A DNA stretch of 5,540 nucleotides from Actinomycetales bacterium. Lineage in GTDB: Bacteria > Actinomycetota > Actinomycetes > Actinomycetales > Beutenbergiaceae. A program made the translations under genes and the position numbers. The DNA is taken from contig JAENWO010000183.1 of assembly GCA_016649925.1 (NCBI GenBank), positions 1 to 5,540 of the forward strand, read 5' to 3'. This document shows, piece after piece, positions 1 to 5,540 of this stretch. Under the pieces are notes generated by a model. The model was not told the DNA's origin. It saw only the letters and a program-made list of their open reading frames with translations, and searched no databases. How positions within the stretch are numbered: the stretch's first letter is position 1; each line of letters starts with the position of its first letter.

Positions 1-1
1 C

Positions 2-994
2 GCGGCGCGCGGAGACCGGATCGTCGGCAACGACGAGCTCGTCGGCCCCATCGACTCGAGCGACGAGTGGATCCAGCAGCGCACCGGCATCGTCACCCGG
101 GCCCGCGCTGCGGAGGGTGTCACCGTGCTCGACCTCGCGGCCGGCGCTGCGCAGGACGCCCTCGCCAAGGCGGGCCTGACCGGGGCGGACCTGGATCTTG
201 TGCTCGTCTCCACCGTCACCCACTTCGAGCAGACGCCTTCCCTCGCCGTGCTCCTCGCGGACCGGATCGGCGCCACCCCCGCCCCCGCGTATGACATCTC
301 CGCGGCCTGCGCCGGGTATTGCTACGGCATCGCCCAGGCCGACGCCCTCGTCCGCGCCGGCACCGCCCGGCACGTGCTCGTGGTCGGCGTGGAGAAGATG
401 AGCGACTTCATCGACCCCACCGACCGCACCATCTCCTTCCTGCTCGGCGACGGCGCGGGCGCGGCCATCGTGGGTCCCTCCCACACCCCGGGCATCGGCC
501 CGACGGTGTGGGGCAGCGACGGCGGCCTGGCTTCCGCGATCTACCAGACCCACTCCTGGCTCGACTACCGCAAAGCCGAGCTCGGCGAACCGGTGCCCGA
601 GACGCCGCAGAGCGCCGAGGAGGTCAGTCGGATGACCTCCCCGACACTGCGCCAGCAGGGCCCCACCGTGTTCAAGTGGGCCATCTCCTCGATACCGAAC
701 ATCGCGCGCCGGGCGGTCGAGGCGGCGGGTCTGACGTTGGACGACATCGACGTGTTCATCCCGCACCAGGCGAACATGCGCATCACCGACCAGCTGATCA
801 AGCTGCTCAAGCTGCCCGATGGGGTCGTCGTCGGCCGCGACATCGCCGACACCGGCAACACCTCCGCGGCATCCATCCCCCTGGCCACCGAGCGACTGCT
901 CCGCGAGGGTCAGGCGAAGAGCGGCGACATCGCCCTCCAGATCGGCTTCGGCGCCGGTCTGGTCTATGCAGGGCAGGTCGTCGTCCTGCCCTGA
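2..994 (+). CDS. fabH: Beta-ketoacyl-ACP synthase III (FabH), 5'-truncated
   Basis: FabH condenses an acyl-CoA starter with malonyl-ACP, the initiating step of type II fatty-acid synthesis in the cytoplasm. The frame is open from base 2 with no start codon, so the N-terminus is cut off, probably by 10-20 residues; 330 residues remain. The visible N-terminus carries the family signature DEWIQQRTGI. The thiolase-fold triad is complete: Cys103 in AACAGYCYG (codon 308-310), His255 in IPHQANMRI (764-766) and Asn286 in DTGNTSAASIP (857-859). The protein ends with the usual glycine-rich GFGAGLVYAG. The Cys-to-His distance is 152 residues against 132 in E. coli FabH, because of an acidic, proline-containing insertion around residues 190-212, before LRQQGPTVFKWA. 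In Gram-positive relatives FabH often prefers branched-chain starters; that is likely here but not shown. It is the first visible gene of the fabH-acpP-fabF operon. An ATG or GTG inside the frame, such as the GTG at 125, is not the start, because conserved FabH sequence lies upstream. Confidence 0.97.
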   Translation, partial: AARGDRIVGNDELVGPIDSSDEWIQQRTGIVTRARAAEGVTVLDLAAGAAQDALAKAGLTGADLDLVLVSTVTHFEQTPSLAVLLADRIGATPAPAYDISAACAGYCYGIAQADALVRAGTARHVLVVGVEKMSDFIDPTDRTISFLLGDGAGAAIVGPSHTPGIGPTVWGSDGGLASAIYQTHSWLDYRKAELGEPVPETPQSAEEVSRMTSPTLRQQGPTVFKWAISSIPNIARRAVEAAGLTLDDIDVFIPHQANMRITDQLIKLLKLPDGVVVGRDIADTGNTSAASIPLATERLLREGQAKSGDIALQIGFGAGLVYAGQVVVLP

Positions 995-1089
995 GCGACG
1001 CAGTGGACAGCGCGCCGGGTGGCCCACGGGCCGACGCGTCAGGGACACTGGGACCACCAAAGAGCACGTACCCCACGAATGGAGCAAGC

Positions 1090-1341
1090 ATGGCGCACAG
1101 CGAAGAAGACATCCTGGCCGGTCTCGCAGAGATCGTGAACGATGAGAGCGGTCTGCCGACCGACGCCGTCCAGCTGGACAAGTCGTTCACCGACGACCTC
1201 GACATCGACTCGCTGTCCATGATGACGATCGTCACCCTGGCCGAGGAGAAGTTCGAGGTCCGGATCCCGGACGAAGAGGTCAAGAACCTCGCGACCGTCG
1301 GCGACGCGGTGAGTTTCATCGCCCGGGCCCAGGAGGCCTGA
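1090..1341 (+). CDS. acpP: Acyl carrier protein (AcpP)
   Basis: This 83-residue acidic protein carries growing acyl chains as thioesters on a 4'-phosphopantetheine arm and shuttles them between the fatty-acid synthase enzymes. The arm is added by a holo-ACP synthase that is not in this window. The attachment serine is Ser41 in DDLDIDSLSMM, at the start of the recognition helix II. The C-terminal half, with EEKFEVRIPDEEVKNLATVGDAV, is the usual ACP helix II to III region. Length and charge are normal for the family. The start is set by GGAG at 1081-1084, five bases before the ATG, and by the typical MAHSEEDIL opening. The frame stays open far upstream through fabH, but only as a GC-rich shadow. 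The gene lies 95 bases after fabH and 128 bases before fabF, and the latter spacer holds a strong hairpin that could set the level of acpP relative to fabF mRNA. Confidence 0.97.
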   Translation: MAHSEEDILAGLAEIVNDESGLPTDAVQLDKSFTDDLDIDSLSMMTIVTLAEEKFEVRIPDEEVKNLATVGDAVSFIARAQEA

Positions 1342-1370
1342 GCCAGCACGTCCGGGAGCGACTCCGGCGG

Positions 1371-1420
1371 ACGCCGTCGGGCGCGCGCACGCAGCACGCC
1401 GTCGGGCGCGCGCACGCAGC
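1371..1420. repeat. Perfect 25-bp tandem duplication in the acpP-fabF spacer
   Basis: Bases 1371-1395 are repeated exactly at 1396-1420. Each unit contains GCCGTCGGGCGCGCG followed by a CACGCAGC segment. The core of the unit then appears inverted at 1422-1436, so the block is a direct repeat next to an inverted copy. The lack of any mismatch between the units suggests a recent duplication, or selection or conversion keeping them identical. Whether the unit occurs elsewhere in the genome cannot be seen from here. Confidence 0.9.
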
Positions 1421-1436
1421 ACGCGCGCCCGACGGC
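1398..1436 (+). promoter_or_regulatory. 15-bp perfect hairpin between acpP and fabF
   Basis: The arm GCCGTCGGGCGCGCG at 1398-1412 is the exact reverse complement of 1422-1436, with a 9-base loop (CACGCAGCA). The upstream repeat copy at 1373-1387 can pair with the same 3' arm through a 34-base loop, so two mutually exclusive hairpins are possible. No T-run follows, so this is not a classical intrinsic terminator. It sits 56 bases after the acpP stop and ends 24 bases before the fabF Shine-Dalgarno site. Plausible roles are partial termination, or a barrier protecting the acpP mRNA 3' end so that carrier protein outnumbers FabF. The structure is seen in the sequence; the role is inferred. Confidence 0.7.
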
Positions 1437-1469
1437 TCTGAACCCACTCCACCCACCCTGGGAGCCCAT

Positions 1470-2714
<1,245 letters not shown>

Positions 2715-2794
2715 GACGCCCTCGCCGGGACAGTTTCGGTCAGCCCTCTCGCCCGGGTCACGTCGCCCGGTCGCGTCCGCCGCGCCTGTGGTGG

Positions 2795-3295
2795 TCAGCC
2801 GACGCGGTGCAGCCAGCGGACCGGCACACCGGCGCCGGCGTAGCGGAACGGCTCGAGCTCGTCGTCCCAGGCCTGCCCCAGTGCCAGGTTGAGCTCGTGC
2901 CGCATGCGCAGCGGGTCAGCGGCGTGCTCCATCGCCGTCCGGATCCTGTCTTCGGGCACCACGGTGTTGCCGTGCACGTCGATCTGGGCGTGGAAGATTC
3001 CCAGGTCCGGCGTGTGGCTCCACCGTCCGCCGTCGGCGCCACGGCTGGCTTCCTCGGTCACCTCATAACGCAGGTGAGTCCAGCCGCGCAGCGCCGACGC
3101 GAGCCTGGCACCGGTCCCGGGGCTGCCGGTCCAGGACAGCTCCGCACGGAACAGTCCGGGCGCGGCAGTCTGAGGGGTCCACCCGAACGACGCGCGGGCG
3201 TCCAGCACAGAACCGGCGGCCCATTCCACGTGCGGGCACAGCGCACGGGGCGCAGAGTGCACGAAAATGACGCCACGGGTGATGACACCTGACAT
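2795..3295 (-). CDS. DUF3145 family protein of unknown function
   Basis: This 166-residue protein matches, from memory, the actinobacterial DUF3145 family, whose biochemical role is not known. It opens with GVITRGVIFVHSAPRALCPH and ends with GVPVRWLHRVG. It has no signal peptide or transmembrane segment, so it is probably cytoplasmic. It is rich in Trp, His and Arg: Trp25, 39, 55, 72, 92, 143 and 161; His13, 22, 74, 94, 102, 108, 124, 133 and 163. There is one cysteine, Cys20. No recognisable catalytic motif was found. The start at 3295 was chosen because AGGAGG (plus-strand 3304-3309) lies eight bases upstream and because the family begins with this residue run; an in-frame ATG at 3337 would add 14 residues and bury that ribosome site. 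It lies tail-to-tail with fabF, an arrangement I recall as recurrent in actinobacteria, which hints at a link to lipid metabolism but does not prove it. Confidence 0.9.
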   Translation of the reverse strand: MSGVITRGVIFVHSAPRALCPHVEWAAGSVLDARASFGWTPQTAAPGLFRAELSWTGSPGTGARLASALRGWTHLRYEVTEEASRGADGGRWSHTPDLGIFHAQIDVHGNTVVPEDRIRTAMEHAADPLRMRHELNLALGQAWDDELEPFRYAGAGVPVRWLHRVG

Positions 3296-3303
3296 TGCCG
3301 TCC

Positions 3304-3309
3304 CCTCCT
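3304..3309 (-). promoter_or_regulatory. Strong ribosome binding site of the DUF3145 gene
   Basis: The minus strand reads AGGAGGGG, a near-perfect anti-16S match, eight bases before the ATG at 3295. It decides between this start and the in-frame ATG at 3337. Confidence 0.8.
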
Positions 3310-3320
3310 GTTTGGTTGCG

Positions 3321-3350
3321 AGATACGTCTTCCCCAACGATCTCGGTCAA
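3321..3350 (-). promoter_or_regulatory. Weak candidate promoter for the DUF3145 gene
   Basis: In the 133-base gap between def and the DUF3145 gene, which is visibly less GC-rich than its surroundings, the minus strand has TTGACC (plus 3345-3350), close to a -35 box. About 18-19 bases later comes TATCT (3321-3325), a poor -10. Transcription from it would leave only a very short leader before the ribosome site. The drop in GC and the gap length suggest a promoter somewhere in this spacer; the exact boxes are a guess. Confidence 0.25.
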
Positions 3351-3428
3351 ACATGGCGGGAACCGGTAAACACGGCACCTGTGGTCATCATGCCCTATTC
3401 GGCACCGTTTGTGCACGCATCCGCAGAA

Positions 3429-3917
3429 TCAGAAGCGTTCGCGCACCTCACGCATCGCGTGCTTGCGCACCGAGCGCTCGAGCCGGTCGAGGAAGAGCAT
3501 GCCGTCCAGGTGGTCGCACTCGTGCTGGAGGCAGCGGGCCATCAGGTCCTCCCCCTCCACCACCATCGGGTTGCCGTCCAGGTCGATGCCCTCCACCCGG
3601 GCGTACCAGGCGCGCTCCGTGGGGAACCACAGACCAGGGACGGACAGGCAGCCCTCGTCGCCGTCCTGGTACTCCTCCGTGGAGAGGTCCACGATGCGAG
3701 GGTTGAGCACGTAGCCGACCTCGTCGTCGACGTTCCAGGAAAACGCCCGCAGACTGACGCCGATCTGGTTGGCCGCGAGACCTGCGCGCCCGTCGGCGTC
3801 GACCGTCTCGATCAGGTCGGCGACGAGCGAGCGCACTCCGTCGTCGACGGTGGTGATCTCCTCGCACCTGGTGCGCAGAACGGGGTCACCGACGATGCGG
3901 ATGTCACGAACTGCCAT
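3429..3917 (-). CDS. def: Peptide deformylase
   Basis: Peptide deformylase removes the formyl group from the initiator methionine of new proteins at the ribosome, using a bound divalent metal (usually Fe2+). The 162-residue protein carries all three family motifs. Motif 1 is RAGLAANQ around residues 44-51, with Gln51. Motif 2 is EGCLSVP at 88-94, with metal ligand Cys90. Motif 3 is QHECDHLDG at 131-139, with metal ligands His132 and His136 and catalytic Glu133. Motif 1 has Ala where the consensus has the first Gly, a variant I recall from other actinobacterial deformylases, so activity is expected. The start at 3917 (MAVRDIRIVGDPVLR) is supported by GGAAGG at plus 3926-3931, eight bases upstream. 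The frame continues upstream to 4064, but this would overlap the 3' end of the neighbour and encode the 18-bp repeats, so it was rejected. It sits between the membrane-protein gene and the DUF3145 gene on the same strand. No clear promoter was seen in the 106 bases upstream. Confidence 0.95.
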   Translation of the reverse strand: MAVRDIRIVGDPVLRTRCEEITTVDDGVRSLVADLIETVDADGRAGLAANQIGVSLRAFSWNVDDEVGYVLNPRIVDLSTEEYQDGDEGCLSVPGLWFPTERAWYARVEGIDLDGNPMVVEGEDLMARCLQHECDHLDGMLFLDRLERSVRKHAMREVRERF

Positions 3918-3942
3918 GGGCTGATCCTTCCACGTCATGCGG

Positions 3943-3985
3943 CCCGCCCATGCACCGGGGCCCGCCCATGCACCGGGGCCCGCCC
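3943..3985. repeat. 18-bp tandem repeat upstream of def
   Basis: CCCGCCCATGCACCGGGG occurs exactly at 3943-3960 and 3961-3978, followed by the first seven bases of a third copy (CCCGCCC, 3979-3985). That partial third copy forms part of one arm of the adjacent GC hairpin. The block lies between the def ribosome site and the 3' end of the membrane-protein gene. It is outside any likely coding region. Confidence 0.9.
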
Positions 3986-4003
3986 CCGCCTGGCGGAGGA
4001 GGG
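3979..4003 (-). terminator. GC-rich hairpin after the membrane-protein gene
   Basis: Read on the minus strand, CCCUCCUCCGCC and GGCGGGGGCGGG face each other across a single A. With the innermost bases opened to make a loop, this gives a stem of about ten pairs with one U-C mismatch and one U-G wobble. It lies about 20 bases after the stop of the membrane-protein gene and about 60 bases before def. There is no U-tract, as is common for actinobacterial terminator candidates. It could end the upstream transcript or stabilise its 3' end. Confidence 0.45.
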
Positions 4004-4023
4004 TCCCGGGCCGGGCGCGGCTC

Positions 4024-5158
4024 CTACTGGTCGGCGAGGACCCAGCGGTAGGAGGGCGCCTCACCGGTGAAGTCGAACAGGTCCGTCCAGGTCACCGCCG
4101 AGACGTCCGCGGGGACGTCCAGGACGGCCCAGCCGGTGTAGGTCTGGCCGGGCTGCATCTCACTCGGCGCCTGCTGGGACTGGTCGAGGCAGAACAGACC
4201 GGAGAACGCGTTCGCCTCCTCGAACGGGGCGCCGCTCGCGTCGAGCGCACCCAGCTCCCAGCCGATGAACGTGTAAGTCCCCTCGGAGCTGTCCGCGAGG
4301 GCAGGCAGCGTGGTGAACTGCATCTCCAGCGCGAGGTACTGACCGTTCTCCGCACCGGTGCACATGAAGTTGTTGTCCACGGTCCAGCTCTCCTGGACCT
4401 GCAGGAGTCGCACCTCGACCTCCGGGGTGCCCTCAGTGCTCGAGACGATGACCGGCTGGTCGCCGGTGAGGTCGGTGTAGTCCCCGGACGCGACAGGAGC
4501 GCCCGTCGTGGCGCCGTCAGTGGGCTCCTGGGTGGTCGGCTCGTCCGTGGTGGGTTCATCGGTCGCGTCCGAGGCCGACGCGGTCGCCGTCGGACCGGCG
4601 GTCGGGATGTCGTCGCCGCCACCGCCGAACAGCGTTCGTCGTACCGAAGATCAGCAGTCCGATCACGACGATCCCGACCACCACGGCGGCGACGATGAGG
4701 CCCGTGCTCTTCTTGGGTGCCGGGCCGCCGGGCCCACCCGGGCCGCCGGGTCCGCCTGCGTAGCCACCGAAGCCGCCCCCCTGGTCGCCACCGGCGTTGT
4801 ACGGCGAGTAGCCCGGCTGCTCCAGCCCGGTGCTCGGAGCGTACTGGTAGCCGCCGCTCGCCGGGGGCTGGATTCCTTCGTTGGGCGCGCCGAAGCTCGC
4901 CGTGGGTGCTCCCGTGTACGGCGGCTGCGTCGGAGCGGATCCAGCCGCGCCGAAGGAGGGCTGCGACGCATCGGACGCATCGGACGCACCACCGTCGAAC
5001 GGGGAGGACGCGGAGCCAACGGACGGAGCGTCCTCGACCCAGAACTGCCAGCCCTGCGGAACCGGGGCCCACGAGGGGTCCGGCTGCCAGCCGGGCGGCG
5101 GGCTCCAGCCCTCGGGCGGGGTGGGCCACCCGGGCGGCGAGTTGTAACGGCTGACCAT
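4024..5158 (-). pseudogene. Frameshifted single-pass membrane protein, Pro/Trp-rich N-terminus and DUF4352-like domain
   Basis: Two overlapping reading frames together make one protein. Frame one runs from the ATG at 5158 (stop at 4556). It encodes a Pro/Trp-rich start (residues 8-40, repeated GW as in PPGWPTPPEGW and PPPGWQPDP), a Ser/Ala/Gly/Pro linker with an SDASDAS run (9-bp DNA repeat at 4965-4988), a GGPGGPGGPGG stretch, Lys149-Lys150 and a hydrophobic segment at about 153-172. Frame two is open from 4650 to the stop at 4024. It continues with a Gly/Asp stretch, a Thr/Pro/Glu linker and a domain of about 140 residues resembling DUF4352 in NGQYLALEMQF and PGQTYTGWAVLDVP; its Cys residues in NNFMCTG and GLFCLD could form a disulfide. 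Joining the frames at about 4633 gives roughly 377 residues. No signal peptide is seen; the Lys pair before the hydrophobic segment suggests a cytoplasmic N-terminus and external C-terminus. Function unknown. The start follows a G-rich ribosome site (AAGGGGGG). The break may be a sequencing error or a real mutation. Confidence 0.8.
4630..4651 (-). other. Site of the +1 frameshift in the membrane-protein gene
   Basis: After the hydrophobic segment, frame one reads IFGTTN and then changes to the basic run AVRRWRRRH, which is implausible just outside a membrane segment with this topology. Frame two, one base further on, reads LFGGGGDD followed by a normal extracellular Thr/Pro/Glu linker. Frame two has stops at 4663-4665 and 4651-4653, so the shift must lie at or downstream of about 4650. 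Leaving out one base near 4633 would restore IFGTTNLFGGGGDD. No homopolymer is present at the spot. Confidence 0.75.
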
Positions 5159-5185
5159 GGGGTCCCCCCTTGCGTGCTTGTTCCG

Positions 5186-5197
5186 CGCGGATCCGCG
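5186..5197. promoter_or_regulatory. 12-bp perfect palindrome in the leader of the membrane-protein gene
   Basis: CGCGGATCCGCG is a perfect 12-bp inverted repeat without spacer, 28 bases upstream of the ATG at 5158 and downstream of the candidate -10 box. It could be a protein binding site or chance in such GC-rich DNA. There is no direct evidence of function. Confidence 0.25.
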
Positions 5198-5223
5198 TTA
5201 CATGGGTCGGTCGGTGCGGGCCC

Positions 5224-5229
5224 ATCTTA
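5224..5229 (-). promoter_or_regulatory. Candidate -10 box of the membrane-protein gene
   Basis: The minus strand reads CGATAAGATG, giving TAAGAT, a reasonable actinobacterial -10 (T-A-N-N-N-T). A start about seven bases on would leave a leader of roughly 60 bases. No convincing -35 is present at 16-18 bases upstream, which is not unusual in this group. Confidence 0.35.
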
Positions 5230-5255
5230 TCGGCAGGGCAAACGCCGACGAGGGT

Positions 5256-5284
5256 CGCGCGATGGGTAGATCTGCCCGGGCGCG
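5256..5284 (-). terminator. Possible hairpin after the GH51 gene
   Basis: On the minus strand, about 16 bases after the stop codon, CGCGC pairs with GCGCG and, inside this, GGG pairs with CCC around CAGATCTA. The stem is interrupted by an internal loop and no T-run follows. It may be a weak terminator separating the glycosidase from the membrane-protein gene. Confidence 0.3.
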
Positions 5285-5299
5285 GCCTCAAGCGTCGGC

Positions 5300-5540
5300 T
5301 CAGGGGACCTGGGCGCTGACCGTCACGAACGAGTGTGCCGGGAGGTACACCCGCAGGACGCCGTCGGTAGTGGTGACGCCGTCGTGGTCACGGACCTCGA
5401 CGGCGGGCGTCGCCCCTGCCGCGTTGTGGCTGTTCAGCTCGTCTGCGGTGAGGATCCGCGCCGTCGTGCCCGTCACCTCCCGGCCACGCAGGTCCAGCTC
5501 GACCTCGGTGGCGGTCTCGGCGTCGAGGTTCGTCAAGGAG
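5300..5540 (-). CDS. Probable alpha-L-arabinofuranosidase (GH51), C-terminal end only
   Basis: Only the last 79 residues are in the window; the rest lies beyond base 5540. The fragment reads SLTNLDAETATEVELDLRG, then ARILTADELNSHNAAG, then LRVYLPAHSFVTVSA. This matches, from family knowledge, the C-terminal beta-sandwich of GH51 arabinofuranosidases: a strand beginning with a Leu-x-Asn-Leu/Val-Asp segment, a leucine-thr-ala-Asp motif before a conserved HN, and a closing LP-x-x-S-hydrophobic strand. These enzymes release terminal arabinofuranose from plant arabinoxylan and arabinan oligosaccharides, usually inside the cell. The catalytic acid/base and nucleophile glutamates are in the missing part, so activity cannot be judged. 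The TTG at 5536 is in frame but is internal, not the start. The next gene on the same strand begins 141 bases on and looks functionally unrelated. Another glycosidase family sharing this all-beta end is possible but less likely. Confidence 0.82.
   Translation of the reverse strand, partial: SLTNLDAETATEVELDLRGREVTGTTARILTADELNSHNAAGATPAVEVRDHDGVTTTDGVLRVYLPAHSFVTVSAQVP

Noticed and set aside
995..1089. A separate promoter or riboswitch in the fabH-acpP gap.
   Set aside because: The 95 bases hold only short palindromes (such as GACGCGTC) and no promoter-like boxes; the genes look co-transcribed.
2715..2794. A terminator between the converging fabF and DUF3145 genes.
   Set aside because: Only a 5-bp CCGGG/CCCGG stem (2753-2770) with an 8-base loop and no T-run was found; too weak to call, although a terminator is expected here.
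3918..4064. A longer def start adding 49 residues.
   Set aside because: The extension overlaps the 3' end of the neighbouring gene, translates the 18-bp repeats as GPGAWA units, and ignores the good ribosome site just before the ATG at 3917.
3267..4070. A 267-codon plus-strand open frame opposite def.
   Set aside because: It is antisense to peptide deformylase, which has all three catalytic motifs; its own product has no recognisable domain.
4556..4633. Programmed +1 frameshifting as the normal way to express the membrane protein.
   Set aside because: There is no recognisable slippery site or stop-codon pause at the point where coding quality changes frame; an error or mutation explains it more simply.
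4965..4988. A 9-bp tandem repeat (gacgcatcg) as a CRISPR-like or regulatory array.
   Set aside because: It lies inside the coding frame of the linker, keeps frame and encodes an SDASDAS low-complexity run; there are no spacers.
4092..5291. A 399-codon minus-strand open frame over the membrane-protein gene.
   Set aside because: Its product is mostly Arg/Pro/Ser low complexity, while the other two minus frames give a coherent membrane protein with a recognisable domain.

Overview
The window is about 5.5 kb of very GC-rich DNA (roughly 70% by eye) from an actinobacterium. The gene order fabH-acpP-fabF facing a DUF3145 gene, together with a type II rather than a type I fatty-acid synthase, suggests order Micrococcales (Cellulomonas/Isoptericola/Sanguibacter-like lineages). 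That placement is an inference from protein style and synteny, not from a search.

Left half, plus strand (2-2714): three core genes of type II fatty-acid synthesis in one operon. They are a 5'-truncated fabH (initiating ketoacyl-ACP synthase III), acpP (acyl carrier protein) and fabF (elongating ketoacyl-ACP synthase II). FabH makes the first C-C bond onto malonyl-ACP, AcpP carries the chain on its phosphopantetheine arm, and FabF runs the later condensations. The catalytic residues are present in all three. The operon start, where fabD and a regulator usually lie, is outside the window. The acpP-fabF spacer holds a perfect 25-bp tandem duplication followed by an inverted copy of its core, giving a 15-bp hairpin.

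Right half, minus strand (5540-2795): four genes read towards the fatty-acid operon. In transcription order they are the C-terminal end of a probable GH51 alpha-L-arabinofuranosidase (cut by the window edge), a single-pass membrane protein with a Pro/Trp-rich cytoplasmic N-terminus and a DUF4352-like external domain, peptide deformylase (def), and a DUF3145 protein. The membrane-protein gene is broken by a one-base frameshift just after its transmembrane segment. The spacer between it and def holds 18-bp tandem repeats running into a strong GC hairpin.

No RNA gene, CRISPR array, insertion sequence or phage gene was seen, and no gap between genes exceeds 300 bases. The window is mostly ordinary housekeeping DNA. 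I do not see a new multi-gene system. The points worth following up are the acpP-fabF hairpin, the frameshift, and the shared structure of the two repeat-bearing spacers.
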